From the NCBI RefSeq assembly GCF_016862315.1, contig NZ_BOMS01000002.1:1-51307 (forward strand): DNA of 51,307 nucleotides. Reading direction: 5' to 3'. Position 1 is the first letter of the stretch. The number at the start of each line of letters is the position of its first letter. This DNA is from Actinoplanes palleronii. GTDB taxonomy: Bacteria > Actinomycetota > Actinomycetes > Mycobacteriales > Micromonosporaceae. Positions 43,101-50,941 of the stretch are shown here, one piece after another. Both the position numbers and the translations under genes were made by a program. The notes beneath the pieces are model-generated. The model had not been told where the DNA came from and searched no databases. It was given only the letters and a program-made list of their open reading frames with translations.

Positions 43101-43517
43101 CTCGGCGTCGAACGCAACGTGCTGCGCTACCTGCCGGCACCGGTCACGGTGCGGCTGTCGGCCGACGGGTCGCTCGCCGACCTGGTCCGGGTGCTCGCGG
43201 CCGGGCTGCTGGCCGGCGCGCCGGTCCGGGTGTCCAGCGCCCAGCCGGTGCCCGCGGCGCTCGCCCCGGACGCGGTCGTGGAGCCGGACGCCGCGTTCGC
43301 GGCCGGGCTCACCGGCGCCGGCCGGGTCCGCCTGATCGGCGGCTCGGTCACCTCGCTGGCCGTCACCACCGGCGGGCGCCCCGACCTGGCGATCTGGTCC
43401 GGCCCGGTGGTCGAGGCCGGCCGGGTGGAGCTGCTGCCGTTCCTGCGCGAGCAGGCGGTCAGCATCACCGCCCACCGCTTCGGCAACCCCCTCCCCCTGG
43501 CCGCCGAAGTCCTGTAA
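40164..43517 (+). CDS. putA: Bifunctional proline dehydrogenase / glutamate-semialdehyde dehydrogenase
   Basis: A 1117-residue enzyme that oxidises proline to glutamate in two steps. The N-terminal proline dehydrogenase barrel (about 60-440) has VDYVSIKVSA, FVNLDMEEYKDLDLT, IVLQAYLPDA, GIKVRLVKGAN and TNYKRVLDYAL (FAD and proline site). The aldehyde dehydrogenase part (about 500-960) has TPPWNFPVAIPAG, LAETSGKNAII with the catalytic Glu, GHAGQKCSAASLV with the catalytic Cys, and EYFGPILGIM. The last 150 residues form a C-terminal ALDH-like/regulatory extension. No DNA-binding RHH domain, so it is not a PutA autorepressor. ATG 40164 has AAGGAG 7 nt upstream. Confidence 0.92.
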   Translation: MPEIAEETITLVRRWLREASTVPVGGSAAQLAGLLRDPKGLAFAVGFVDGVVRPEDRRVSARTLHALAADVPAFLPAHLRAAVKLGGALAPIMPGVVVPIARRALRQMVGHLIVDASDARLGRAIKKIKKRGVRLNVNLLGEAVLGRGEASRRLGDTERLLARADVDYVSIKVSATVSPHNAWAFDEAVDDITAKLLPLFTTAARTGKFVNLDMEEYKDLDLTIAVFTRLLDRPDLLGLEAGIVLQAYLPDALGAMTRLQEWAAARRERGGAGIKVRLVKGANLPMERVEAAVHGWPVATCDSKQATDTNYKRVLDYALHPDRIRNVRLGVAGHNLFDVAYAWTLAGHRDVRDGIEFEMLLGMAEGQAEAVRREVGGLLLYTPVVHPKQFDVAIAYLIRRLEEGASSDNFMSAVFELHADQSLFEREKERFLASLSDLGSAVAPTPNRVADRYAAVPVSSPGHFENTPDTDPAIASHRDRMRALLARVPSSTLGLDLVRVDKAGVLDELLGKAAAANWGGADRRAVLHQVGVALEKNRDVLLEVMVAEAGKTIDQADPEVSEAIDFAHYYAELSAAEVDGATPVPARVTLVTPPWNFPVAIPAGSMLAALAAGSAVVLKPAGPAERCGTVLAGIVRDALAAAGADPDLVTLLQVDEAGLGRELISHALVDRVILTGAYETAALFRSFRPELPLLAETSGKNAIIVTPSADLDLAVKDVVASAFGHAGQKCSAASLVVLVGSVARSQRFRTQLMDAVSSLEVGWPWEMRTQVGPLVEPATGKLLDGLTTLGAGESWLLAPAKLDESGKLWSPGIRDGVRRGSAYHLTEYFGPILGIMTADTLDEAIDLVDEVDYGLTSGLHSLDAGEVRTWLDRVQAGNLYVNRSITGAIVRRQPFGGWKRSAVGPGTKAGGPNYLVGLSGWAPAPATVQTDIAHPSVRTLLAAAAPALTEDQLASVTRAAGSDAAAWAAAFGRAEDVSALGVERNVLRYLPAPVTVRLSADGSLADLVRVLAAGLLAGAPVRVSSAQPVPAALAPDAVVEPDAAFAAGLTGAGRVRLIGGSVTSLAVTTGGRPDLAIWSGPVVEAGRVELLPFLREQAVSITAHRFGNPLPLAAEVL

Positions 43518-43526
43518 CTCCCGGTC

Positions 43527-43587
43527 CCCCGGCTGGCCCTCAGGGGTGCCTCAGCACCCCTGAGACACCCCCGAAAACCAGCCGGGG
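43527..43587. repeat. Palindromic repeat family copy, 3' of putA
   Basis: The left part CCCCGGCTGGCCCTCAGGGG pairs with a right part ending AAAACCAGCCGGGG; the centre has TGCCTCAGCACCCCTGAGA, which forms a smaller hairpin. Between convergent genes it may act as a bidirectional terminator. Confidence 0.8.
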
Positions 43588-43596
43588 CACGGTCCA

Positions 43597-43652
43597 CCGG
43601 CTGGGCCTCAGGGGTGCCTCGGCACCCCTGAGGCACCCCTGAGAGCCAGCTC
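43597..43652. repeat. Palindromic repeat family copy, second in tandem
   Basis: CCGGCTGGGCCTCAGGGGTG pairs with GCACCCCTGAGAGCCAGC; the centre has the extra hairpin AGGGGTGCCTCGGCACCCCT. It follows the copy at 43527 by 9 bp and lies 14 bp before the stop of the convergent gene. Confidence 0.8.
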
Positions 43653-43666
43653 GCGGTCTGCGGCCG

Positions 43667-44248
43667 TCAGACGATCGTGAAGCCGGGTGGGAGGGGCTCG
43701 CGGCCGGTGAGGGCGCGCAGCAGGGGGACGCCGGCGCCGAGGGCGAGGGCGGAGCGGTAGGCGAGCCGGACCGACTCGGCGACCGTCTCCACCGGCAGGT
43801 CCAGGTCGAGGCCGGTCGCGGCGGCCGCGTCCAGCCCGTGCACCACCAGCTCGAACGTGCGCGTCGGGATCCAGTCCCGGACCCGCATGCCACCCGCCGC
43901 GGTGAGCACCAGGTCGTCGTCGTTGACCTGGGACAGCGCCGCGGTGGCCCGCCCGATCAGCGTGCTGATCTGCTCGGCCGGCTGCTCGCCCAGCTCCTCG
44001 GCGGCGATCACCTGCTCGGCCTCCCGGGCGTACGCGAAGAAGCCCTCGGTGGTCTCCACGTCCACCTGCGGCGCCCGGGTGGCGAGCACCTCGGGCACCT
44101 GACGCAGCGCCGAGCCGGCCGTGTGGCCGAGCAGCTCACGCAGCGTCCAGTCACCCAGGCCCGGCTCGTCCAGGCGCTCCGGCGGGAGGTTCGCGACCAG
44201 CCCGGCGTACGCGATCGCGGCGGAGCGGAAAGTCCGTCGGTAGTCCAT
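43667..44248 (-). CDS. Maleylpyruvate isomerase N-terminal/DinB-like protein
   Basis: A 193-residue four-helix-bundle protein of the mycothiol-dependent maleylpyruvate isomerase/DinB-like group. It opens with a DinB-like helix, GDWTLRELLGHTAGS carries the first metal histidine, and TRTFELVVHGLDAAAATG carries the second. Many actinobacterial members have unknown substrates and use mycothiol. ATG 44248 follows GGAG by 2 nt; the frame opens much further up. Divergent from the HAD gene with 70 bp between. Confidence 0.7.
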   Translation of the reverse strand: MDYRRTFRSAAIAYAGLVANLPPERLDEPGLGDWTLRELLGHTAGSALRQVPEVLATRAPQVDVETTEGFFAYAREAEQVIAAEELGEQPAEQISTLIGRATAALSQVNDDDLVLTAAGGMRVRDWIPTRTFELVVHGLDAAAATGLDLDLPVETVAESVRLAYRSALALGAGVPLLRALTGREPLPPGFTIV

Positions 44249-44318
44249 CGCTCCAATCTGCCAGACCGGAGCGATCTCGCTAACAGCGTTCCGCCCCGAA
44301 CCTGGGTAGCCTCCGCGC

Positions 44319-44909
44319 GTGCTTCTCCCGCTGCCCCCGGGCAATTTCCAGGCGTACCTGTTCGACTGCGACGGCACCATCACCGACTCGATGCCGCTGC
44401 ACTACCAGGCGTGGACCACGACCCTCGCGCAGTGGGGGTGCGAGTTCCCGGAGGACCTGTTCTACGCGTGGGGCGGGCGGCCCGCCGTCGACATCGTCGC
44501 CGACCTGAACGCGCGGTACGGGCTGGCCATGCCGGTGGCCGCGGTCGCCGACCAGCGGGAAGCGGTGTTCCAGGCCGGGCTCGGCACGGTCCGTGCGGTG
44601 CCCGGGGTGCTCGAGCACATCGAGGAGGCGTACCGCAGGGTGCCGTTCGCGGTGGTCTCCGGCAGCACCCGGGACTCGGTGACCACCTCGCTGACCGCGC
44701 TCGGCCTGCTGGACCGGTTCCCGGTGCTGGTCTGCGCCGAGGACTACGCCCGGCCGAAGCCGGACCCGGAGGGATATCTCACCGCGGCCCGGCTGGTCGG
44801 CGTCGACCCGGAGAAATGCCTGGTCTTCGAGGACACCGAGCTCGGCGTGCAGGCGGCCGAGGCTGCCGGGATGGCGTGCGTCAAGGTTCCGGCCCCGTGG
44901 GAACGTTAA
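44319..44909 (+). CDS. HAD phosphatase/mutase, beta-phosphoglucomutase-like
   Basis: A 196-residue HAD-superfamily protein. Motif I is FDCDGTITDS (nucleophile and acid/base Asp), motif II VVSGSTRDS, motif III lysine RPKPDPEGY, and motif IV FEDTELGVQAA. A small helical cap follows motif I, as in beta-phosphoglucomutase and the fructose-1-phosphatase YqaB. The likely reaction is removal of phosphate from a sugar phosphate; the substrate is unknown. GTG 44319 lies 6 nt after TAGCCT without a ribosome binding site, suggesting a leaderless transcript. Its TAA stop is part of the TAAGGT hexamer before the RraA-like gene, 10 bp apart. Confidence 0.85.
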   Translation: MLLPLPPGNFQAYLFDCDGTITDSMPLHYQAWTTTLAQWGCEFPEDLFYAWGGRPAVDIVADLNARYGLAMPVAAVADQREAVFQAGLGTVRAVPGVLEHIEEAYRRVPFAVVSGSTRDSVTTSLTALGLLDRFPVLVCAEDYARPKPDPEGYLTAARLVGVDPEKCLVFEDTELGVQAAEAAGMACVKVPAPWER

Positions 44910-44919
44910 GGTCATCCAG

Positions 44920-45525
44920 ATGATCGATGCCTTCCAGGAGATCCCGCCGACCACTCTCGCCGACGTGCTCGGCCGCGACCAGGTGATGGACATCGGGATC
45001 CGGCCGCTCTGGACGCCGGTGCCCCGGGTCGCCGGTCCGGCGTTCACGGTGCGCTGCCAGCCCGGCGACAACCTGATGCTGCACGCCGCGATCTACCGGG
45101 CCGCGCCCGGCTCGGTGATCGTCGTCGAGTCCGGTGACCTGGACTACGCGCTGGCCGGCGGCAACGTCTGCGCGGTCGCCCACCGCAACGGCGTGGCCGC
45201 GTTCGTCCTGGACGGGCTGATCCGCGACCTCGGCGAGGTGCGCGAGCTCGGCTTCCCGGTCTTCGCCCGCGGTGTCATCCCGATCCCCGGCACCAAGGAC
45301 AAACGCGGTGCGCACGGCGAGCCGGTCCGGTGCGGCGGCGTCACGGTGCGCCCGGGTGACACCGTGGTGGCCGACGAGGAGGGCATCGTGGTCGTCCCGT
45401 CCGCCCGGCACGACGAGGTGCTCGCCGCGGCACAGGCCAAGCTGGCCAAGGAGGCCACCGAGTCGCTCGACGACTGGGCGACGGCGCACCGCGCCCGGAT
45501 CGAGAAGGCCCTGGGCCAGGGCTGA
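44920..45525 (+). CDS. RraA-family protein (HMG aldolase-like)
   Basis: A 201-residue RraA/MenG-like protein. GDLDYALAGGNVCAVAHRNGVAAFVLDGLIRD contains the G-D...R-D arrangement that binds metal in 4-hydroxy-4-methyl-2-oxoglutarate aldolases; VRPGDTVVADEEGIVVVP is the second signature. Such proteins act on aromatic-ring-cleavage products or, in E. coli RraA, inhibit RNase E; the aldolase role is more likely here. ATG 44920 follows TAAGGT by 7 nt. Its stop abuts the stop of the convergent DUF2804 gene in TGATCA with no gap. Confidence 0.8.
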   Translation: MIDAFQEIPPTTLADVLGRDQVMDIGIRPLWTPVPRVAGPAFTVRCQPGDNLMLHAAIYRAAPGSVIVVESGDLDYALAGGNVCAVAHRNGVAAFVLDGLIRDLGEVRELGFPVFARGVIPIPGTKDKRGAHGEPVRCGGVTVRPGDTVVADEEGIVVVPSARHDEVLAAAQAKLAKEATESLDDWATAHRARIEKALGQG

Positions 45526-46506
45526 TCACCAGCGGTTGTGGGACTCCTCGGCCCAGCCGGTGAGGCCGTCCAGGTCGATCTTGCGGCCGTCGGAGGCGCG
45601 GGCCCAGCCGGAGAAACGGCCGAAGCACTGGTGGGTCTCGCCGGCCACCACGCCGAGGCTGGTCCGGGACACCCGCTCGTGGAACGGCTCGAACGTCACG
45701 TCGACGCCCTGGCCGGTGATCCGCCAGGGTTTCAGCCAGTCGCCGCGGTCGTACTCCCAGCGCAGGTCGGCACCGATCTTGTGGAGGCGGCCCTCCTCGA
45801 AGACGCCGTTCTCGGTGTTGCCGGTGCCGTCGGTCCACTTGCCGCCCAGCTGCACGGCCCGGTCGCCGTCCGCGCCGGCCGCCCAGTTCCAGGTCGCCGA
45901 GTACGGCCACCGGCCCCGGCCGTGGTCGAGCGTCGCGTACGCGCCCCGCTCCGGGATGACGTGCTCGACGCCGTTGACGACCAGGCGGCCGTGCACCGGG
46001 CGGCCGACGTCCTTGACCGTGTACTGGAACCGGCTGCGGCTCCAGGCGACCACCACGCCCAGCGAGTCCCGGCCCTCGACGGACGGCATGGACAGGTCGA
46101 CCTCCAGGCCGCCGCCGTGCGCGCGGACCGTCGTACCCTCGGGATTTTGATCGATGTCGATCGTGACGCCGCCGCCGGACACCGACACCCGCCCGGTTCC
46201 GCTGCGGTCCGGAAGGACCGCGCCGCGGGCGAGCGGGACCGTCGCGTCCACCGCGATCTCCTTGCCGCTGACCCGGTCGAGCAGGTAGAGGCTGTTGACG
46301 CCGGCGTAGTCCAGCGAGGACGCGACCACACCGAGGATGTGCGCCGGGGTGACCACGCCCCAGTACTCCCAGCGCTTGTTGCGGCCCCAGCCCCGCAGGT
46401 TCGACCGGTGCAGCGGCTTGCGGCTCCAGCCGACGGCGGCCGGGTTCAGACGGCCGTCCGGCAGGCACAGGTCGACCGGCTCGGTGATCTGGATCTCGTG
46501 CGTCAC
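45526..46506 (-). CDS. DUF2804 protein
   Basis: A 326-residue protein with the beta-rich pattern of DUF2804 (NLRGWGRNKRWEYWGVVTP, YAGVNSLYLLD, WPYSATWNWAAGAD, GRFSGWARASDGRKIDL). The family is related to lipocalin-like or hydroxyneurosporene-synthase folds; no function is established. GTG 46506 lies 6 nt after TAACCT on the minus strand with no ribosome binding site. It fills the gap up to the aldehyde dehydrogenase promoter. Confidence 0.8.
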   Translation of the reverse strand: MTHEIQITEPVDLCLPDGRLNPAAVGWSRKPLHRSNLRGWGRNKRWEYWGVVTPAHILGVVASSLDYAGVNSLYLLDRVSGKEIAVDATVPLARGAVLPDRSGTGRVSVSGGGVTIDIDQNPEGTTVRAHGGGLEVDLSMPSVEGRDSLGVVVAWSRSRFQYTVKDVGRPVHGRLVVNGVEHVIPERGAYATLDHGRGRWPYSATWNWAAGADGDRAVQLGGKWTDGTGNTENGVFEEGRLHKIGADLRWEYDRGDWLKPWRITGQGVDVTFEPFHERVSRTSLGVVAGETHQCFGRFSGWARASDGRKIDLDGLTGWAEESHNRW

Positions 46507-46660
46507 CGGCGCAGGTTACCGCCGAGTCAACCCGGCGTCGCGCGGTGGATGGTCAACTGACCAGCACGCGTCCGCTTTGCGGCTTTAGCCACCCGGCGAC
46601 GGTCATAAGGTGGGTGGCACCGGCCGCCGCCCGGCACCGGAGGCGAAGGAGGCGATCAGC

Positions 46661-48121
46661 GTGTTCCTCGACGAGAAGACCTGGACCGGCAACATCCTCA
46701 TCGGCGGTGAGTGGCGCCCCGGCCGTGCGGAGGCGTACGACGTCGTCGAGCCCGCCACCGGCGACGTCCTCGGCCGGATCGGCCGGGCCACCCCCGCCGA
46801 CGTGGCCGAGGCCGCGGAGAAGGCCGCCGAGGCGCAGCGGGCCTGGGCCACCACCCCGCACCCGCGCCGGGCCGCCGTGCTGCGCCGCGCCGCCGCGCTC
46901 TGGGCCGAGCACGGCGAGGAGATCGCCTGGTGGAACGTGCGCGAGGTGGGCGCCATTCCGGCGATGGCCGGTTTCGCCCTGCACGTCGCCGAGCAGGAGT
47001 GCTACGAGGCGGCGTCGCTGCCCAGCCGCCCGTACGGCGAGCTGCTCCCCAGCGAGGAACCGCGGCTGTCGATGTCCCGGCGGGTGCCGGCCGGCGTGGT
47101 CGCGGTGATCGCGCCGTTCAACGTGCCGATCATCCTGGCCATCCGCTCGGTCGCGCCGGCCCTGGCGCTCGGCAACGCGGTGCTGCTCAAACCGGATCCG
47201 CGCACCGCGGTCACCGGCGGCGTCACCCTGGCCCGGATCTTCGAGGAGGCCGGCCTGCCGGAGGGGCTGCTGCAGGTGCTGCCCGGCGGCGCCGACGTCG
47301 GCGAGGCCCTGGTCACCCACCCGCTGGTCCGGGTGATCTCGTTCACCGGCTCGACCCGGGCCGGCCGCCGGGTCGGCGCGCTCGCCGGGGAGCACCTCAA
47401 ACGCGCCCACCTGGAGCTGGGCGGCAACTCCGCGATGATCGTCCTCGACGACGCGGACGTCGACCAGGCGGTGGCCGCCGCGTCCTTCGGGTCGTACTTC
47501 CACCAGGGTCAGATCTGCATGACCACCGGGCGGCACCTGGTGCACGAGCGGCTCTACGACGACTTCGTGGAGCGGCTCGCCGCGAAGGCCGCGGCGCTCC
47601 CGGTCGGCGACCCGGCCCGGGCGCAGGTGGTGCTCGGCCCGATCATCGACGCCGCCCAGCGCGACAAGATCCACTCGCTGGTGACCGGCTCGGCCACGGC
47701 GGGCGCCCGGATCGCGGCCGGCGGGACGTACGAGAATCTGTTCTACTCCCCCACCGTGCTGGCCGACGTCACCGAGACCACGCCGGCCTTCACCGAGGAG
47801 ATCTTCGGGCCGGTCGCGCCGGTGATCCGCTTCCGCGACCCGGCCGAGGCGATCCGGCTGGCCACCGCCGGGGAGTACGGGCTGTCCCTGGGCATCATCA
47901 CCCGGGACGTCCTGGCCGGCCTGGCCCTGGCCGACCGGGTGCCGACCGGCATCGTGCACATCAACGACCAGACCGTCAGCGACGAGGCGAACAGCCCGTT
48001 CGGCGGGGTGGCGGCGTCCGGCACCGGCGCGCGGTTCGGCGGCGCGGCCGCCAACGTCGAGGCGTTCACCGAGACCCGCTGGGTGACGGTCCGCGATCAG
48101 CCGCCGTCCTATCCGTTCTGA
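46661..48121 (+). CDS. Aldehyde dehydrogenase, benzaldehyde dehydrogenase-like
   Basis: A 486-residue NAD(P)-dependent aldehyde dehydrogenase. Landmarks: APFNVPIILAIRSVAPALALGNAVLLKPDP, ISFTGSTRAGRRVG (cofactor), LELGGNSAMIVLDDAD with the catalytic Glu, and SFGSYFHQGQICMTTGR with the catalytic Cys. The YFHQGQICMTTGR segment and overall length match benzaldehyde/aromatic aldehyde dehydrogenases better than the PutA type. GTG 46661 has AAGGAGG 8 nt upstream; the TAAGGT hexamer at 46606-46611 is a probable -10, giving a leader of about 43 nt. Confidence 0.85.
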   Translation: MFLDEKTWTGNILIGGEWRPGRAEAYDVVEPATGDVLGRIGRATPADVAEAAEKAAEAQRAWATTPHPRRAAVLRRAAALWAEHGEEIAWWNVREVGAIPAMAGFALHVAEQECYEAASLPSRPYGELLPSEEPRLSMSRRVPAGVVAVIAPFNVPIILAIRSVAPALALGNAVLLKPDPRTAVTGGVTLARIFEEAGLPEGLLQVLPGGADVGEALVTHPLVRVISFTGSTRAGRRVGALAGEHLKRAHLELGGNSAMIVLDDADVDQAVAAASFGSYFHQGQICMTTGRHLVHERLYDDFVERLAAKAAALPVGDPARAQVVLGPIIDAAQRDKIHSLVTGSATAGARIAAGGTYENLFYSPTVLADVTETTPAFTEEIFGPVAPVIRFRDPAEAIRLATAGEYGLSLGIITRDVLAGLALADRVPTGIVHINDQTVSDEANSPFGGVAASGTGARFGGAAANVEAFTETRWVTVRDQPPSYPF

Positions 48122-48824
48122 GCATCCGGGCAACTGGTTTCGGGCTCGTTACCATCCGCCCGGGATGCTTGCCTTTCATGCATCCTCATCAATAATGACG
48201 CCATGAGAAAGGCCGAAACAGGGGCTGTCGAGCACCGCGGCACGGATTCTCATCCCGCGGCTCGACCCCGCCCACCCGATGCCATCCACCCGTCACCACC
48301 GGCCCGGCGAACGCCGATGAGGCCGGTGGTGCCATGAGCCCGGTGGCCGCTCCAGCGGCTCCATCCCGCGGCCGGGCCGCTTCCTCGTCCCGGTCCGTCC
48401 TTCCGTCCCGGCCCGCTTCTTCGTCCCGGCCCGCTGCCCGGCACGGTCAGAACCGGCCACCAGGCCGCCGGCCCACGATCAGATCAACCCCTTTCCGGTA
48501 CGACCAGCTGACCCCCGCCACCCCGTCCGGCCCGGCGACATCCGCCCCGCCGCGGGAGCACCCGACTCCTGCCCCGGCCCGGGTAACCCCCGCGCGCGCC
48601 CCGGCATCGGAGCACACCGTCCTCGCGTCGACCCCCGGCCACCCGCCGGCGGGACCGCGAGTGAGCTGCGTCCGTACCGAAAAAATCAGATCTCGAACCG
48701 CAAGTGACGCACCCGCCGCGCTGATCGACCACCTCGCGCGCCCACCACCCTCGGCCCGGTGGTTGGGAAGCGGGCTCGGGCGGGTATGCCGGAGGCACCT
48801 GCCGACTTCCTCAGGAGCGTTCGC
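48122..48824. other. 703-bp gap with low-complexity sequence
   Basis: No convincing gene is present. A promoter-like TTGCCT (about 48170) with an AT-rich stretch to 48200 leads to a 44-codon frame (48203-48337) that overlaps a second frame in ATGA at 48334. That second frame runs to 48927 but is Pro/Ser/Arg-rich and overlaps the aldo/keto reductase, so I do not call either. The middle contains repeats of TCGTCCCGGCCCGCT. Confidence 0.5.
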
Positions 48825-49649
48825 ATGCCCGCAGTACCCACGATCGAGCTCAACAACGGGATCACCATGCCGCAGGTCGGTTATGGCGTGTTCCAGATCC
48901 CGGAGGACGACACCGCGACCGCGGTGACCGCCGCGCTGGAGGCCGGTTACCGCAGCATCGACACGGCCGCCGCGTACGGCAACGAGGCCGGGGTCGGCGC
49001 CGCGCTGAAGGCCTCCGGGATCCCGCGCGACGAGCTGTTCGTCACCACCAAGCTGTGGAACAGCGACCAGGGCTACGACAGCACGCTGCGCGCGTTCGAC
49101 ACCAGCCTGGACCGGCTCGGGCTCGACCACCTCGACCTGTACCTGATCCACTGGCCGACGCCGAAGAACGAGCTCTACCTGGACACATGGAAGGCCTTCG
49201 AGAAGATCTACGCGGAGGGCCGGGTCCGGGCGATCGGCGTGTCCAACTTCCTGCCGGCGCACCTGCGCGCGGTCGTGGAGCTGGGCGGCACGGTGCCGGC
49301 GGTGAACCAGATCGAGGTGCACCCGGCACTCCAGCAGCGCGACGCCCAGCAGGCGAACAGCGAGCGGGGCGTGGTGACCGAGGCGTGGAGCCCGCTCGCC
49401 CAGGCCGGTGTCCTGGAGGACCCGGCGGTGACCGCGATCGCCGAGGCGCACGGGCGGACCCCGGCGCAGGTGGTGCTGCGCTGGCACGTCCAGCAGGGCC
49501 GGGTGATCATCCCGAAGTCGGTGACGCCGTCGCGGATCCGGGAGAACCTGGACCTGTTCGACTTCGCGCTGACGTCCGAGCAGGCCGCGATCATCGACGC
49601 ACTGGAGAACGACGGGCGGACCGGGCCGCACCCGGACTATTTCAACTAG
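48825..49649 (+). CDS. Aldo/keto reductase
   Basis: A 274-residue NADPH-dependent aldo/keto reductase of the 2,5-diketo-gluconate reductase type. The barrel starts IELNNGITMPQVGYGVFQI; catalytic residues appear in order: Asp and Tyr in SIDTAAAYGNE, Lys in FVTTKLWNSDQGY, His in LYLIHWPTP. GVSNF, NQIEVHP and IPKSVTPSRIRENLDLFDF follow as expected (cofactor binding). ATG 48825 has AGGAG 7 nt upstream. It can reduce small aldehydes and ketones; the physiological substrate is unknown. Confidence 0.9.
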   Translation: MPAVPTIELNNGITMPQVGYGVFQIPEDDTATAVTAALEAGYRSIDTAAAYGNEAGVGAALKASGIPRDELFVTTKLWNSDQGYDSTLRAFDTSLDRLGLDHLDLYLIHWPTPKNELYLDTWKAFEKIYAEGRVRAIGVSNFLPAHLRAVVELGGTVPAVNQIEVHPALQQRDAQQANSERGVVTEAWSPLAQAGVLEDPAVTAIAEAHGRTPAQVVLRWHVQQGRVIIPKSVTPSRIRENLDLFDFALTSEQAAIIDALENDGRTGPHPDYFN

Positions 49650-49670
49650 TGCTCTCCAGCGGCCGCTTCG

Positions 49671-49711
49671 TCAGCGGCCTTGTTGTCAGCGGCCTTGTTG
49701 TCAGCGGCCTT
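49671..49711. repeat. 15-bp tandem repeat
   Basis: TCAGCGGCCTTGTTG occurs twice, followed by a partial third copy. On the minus strand in one frame it encodes KAADN units. Confidence 0.8.
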
Positions 49712-50081
49712 CCTCGCGTCGGCCGACCTCCACGAGGGCCAGCGCGGATTCCCCGCTGAACGGCGCCGCCGGGTCGGTGAGACGCACCCCGGCGGCGCGC
49801 GGCAGCTCCAGGTGCCCGGCCGCGAGTGCCGGCTTGACGTGCACGGCCGCGGCGATCGGGACGTCACCGGCCAGGAACTCGTGCAGCAGGCCGACCGCGA
49901 CCGTGACATCCCGCCGGGCGGCTCTCATGAGATCGAACAGCTCGCCGATTCGCCTCAAGGGCGTCGCCGCGCAGACGACTAACAGCAAGTGATCCGTCAC
50001 CCATCGCAGGTAAGCCCACAGCCATCGCTCAGCAACCTCACAACCACGCGCGTCACAGTAGGGGCACGTCCCCCGGTTCAT
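49701..50081 (-). CDS. Uncertain small ORF, flavoprotein-like fragment
   Basis: A 126-codon frame on the minus strand with protein-like composition; from VTDHLLLVVCAATPLRRIGELF to RRDVTVAV it loosely resembles the N-terminal strand-helix-strand of flavoproteins of the PPC decarboxylase type. No ribosome binding site precedes ATG 50081; an internal GTG (at V of VTDHLL) is equally possible. The end falls in the 15-bp tandem repeat, where an alternative frame gives an Ala/Lys tail, so the C-terminus may be frameshifted. Its 5' end is 11 bp from the divergent YggT start. Low certainty. Confidence 0.35.
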   Translation of the reverse strand: MNRGTCPYCDARGCEVAERWLWAYLRWVTDHLLLVVCAATPLRRIGELFDLMRAARRDVTVAVGLLHEFLAGDVPIAAAVHVKPALAAGHLELPRAAGVRLTDPAAPFSGESALALVEVGRREEGR

Positions 50082-50092
50082 GGAGGTAAGTG

Positions 50093-50365
50093 ATGGGTCT
50101 GTTAGGCATCGTCAGCCTGGCCCTGCTGCTCGTGCAGTTCCTGCTGATCGCCCGCGCGGTGCTCGACTGGAGCGTGGCCCTGGCCGGCCCGGCGATGCCC
50201 GGCTCGATCCGCTCCCGGGTCTCGCACGGCGTCTTCGTCGTCACCGAGCCGATCCTGGCCCCGGTCCGCCGGCTGGTCCCGCCGCTGCGCGCCGGCGGTG
50301 TCTCGATCGACCTGGCCTTCATCATCGTCTTCATCGCCATCACCATCCTGCGCCGCCTGATCTGA
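50093..50365 (+). CDS. YggT-family membrane protein
   Basis: A 90-residue integral membrane protein with two helices (about 3-24 and 70-90) and a conserved centre reading VTEPILAPVRRLVPPL, the YggT signature. Members are usually linked to cell division or osmotic tolerance near ftsZ/proC, but here the gene stands alone. ATG 50093 has GGAGG 6 nt upstream. Confidence 0.85.
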   Translation: MGLLGIVSLALLLVQFLLIARAVLDWSVALAGPAMPGSIRSRVSHGVFVVTEPILAPVRRLVPPLRAGGVSIDLAFIIVFIAITILRRLI

Positions 50366-50560
50366 TCCGGCTCCTTCCGGCTGTCCCCATGCTCGGTCCC
50401 ACCTCTTCCCGCCGCCCGATCCGGCCTTTCCGGCCGCTCGATCCGGCTTTCCGACGCTCGGCCGGTCGTCCGGTGGCCTCGCGTCGCGTGATCTGACCGG
50501 TTGACGACATCGGCCGCGTGCCCCTGGGGCGCGCGGCCGTAACGTGTCTACAGTCGCCGG

Positions 50561-50941
50561 GTGACCGACGCACATCGGGAAATCTTCGAACGTTATCTCT
50601 ACGCCGGCGCGCTCACCCGCGACCCGGATGCGGTCGCCGGCCTGTTCACCGAGGACGGCGTCTACGAGGCCCCGCTGCTCCCGCCGGACGGCCCGCTGCC
50701 GACCCGGCTGGCCGGCCGCGAGGCGATCAGGGCCGGCATCAGCGCGTTCCAGCAGGACGACCCCGGCCCGGTCGACCCGGCCCGCTCCGGCTTCGTCCTG
50801 CACGACACCACCGACCCGGACGTCTTCATCGCCGAGATCGACGTGGTGGCCGGCGGCACCCCGTTCGCCCTGATCCAGATCTTCCGGCTCCGCGACGGCC
50901 GGATCGCCCACCTCCGCGACTACTTCCCACCCCCGAAGTAA
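50561..50941 (+). CDS. SnoaL-like (NTF2-fold) protein
   Basis: A 126-residue single-domain protein of the SnoaL/NTF2-like fold: HREIFERYLYAGALTRDPDAVAGLFTEDGVYEAP at the start (helix pair then strand), LAGREAIRAGI, and IQIFRLRDGRIAHLRDYF at the end. Such proteins are small isomerases, cyclases or ligand-binding proteins; the substrate is unknown. GTG 50561 lies 6 nt after TACAGT (50549-50554) without a ribosome binding site, suggesting a leaderless transcript. Confidence 0.75.
   Translation: MTDAHREIFERYLYAGALTRDPDAVAGLFTEDGVYEAPLLPPDGPLPTRLAGREAIRAGISAFQQDDPGPVDPARSGFVLHDTTDPDVFIAEIDVVAGGTPFALIQIFRLRDGRIAHLRDYFPPPK

Noticed and set aside
40113..43475. Long minus-strand open frame opposite putA
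   Set aside because: Antisense shadow; the plus strand encodes an intact PutA with catalytic motifs.
48334..48927. 197-codon Pro/Ser/Arg-rich frame
   Set aside because: No folded segment and it overlaps the well-supported aldo/keto reductase start.
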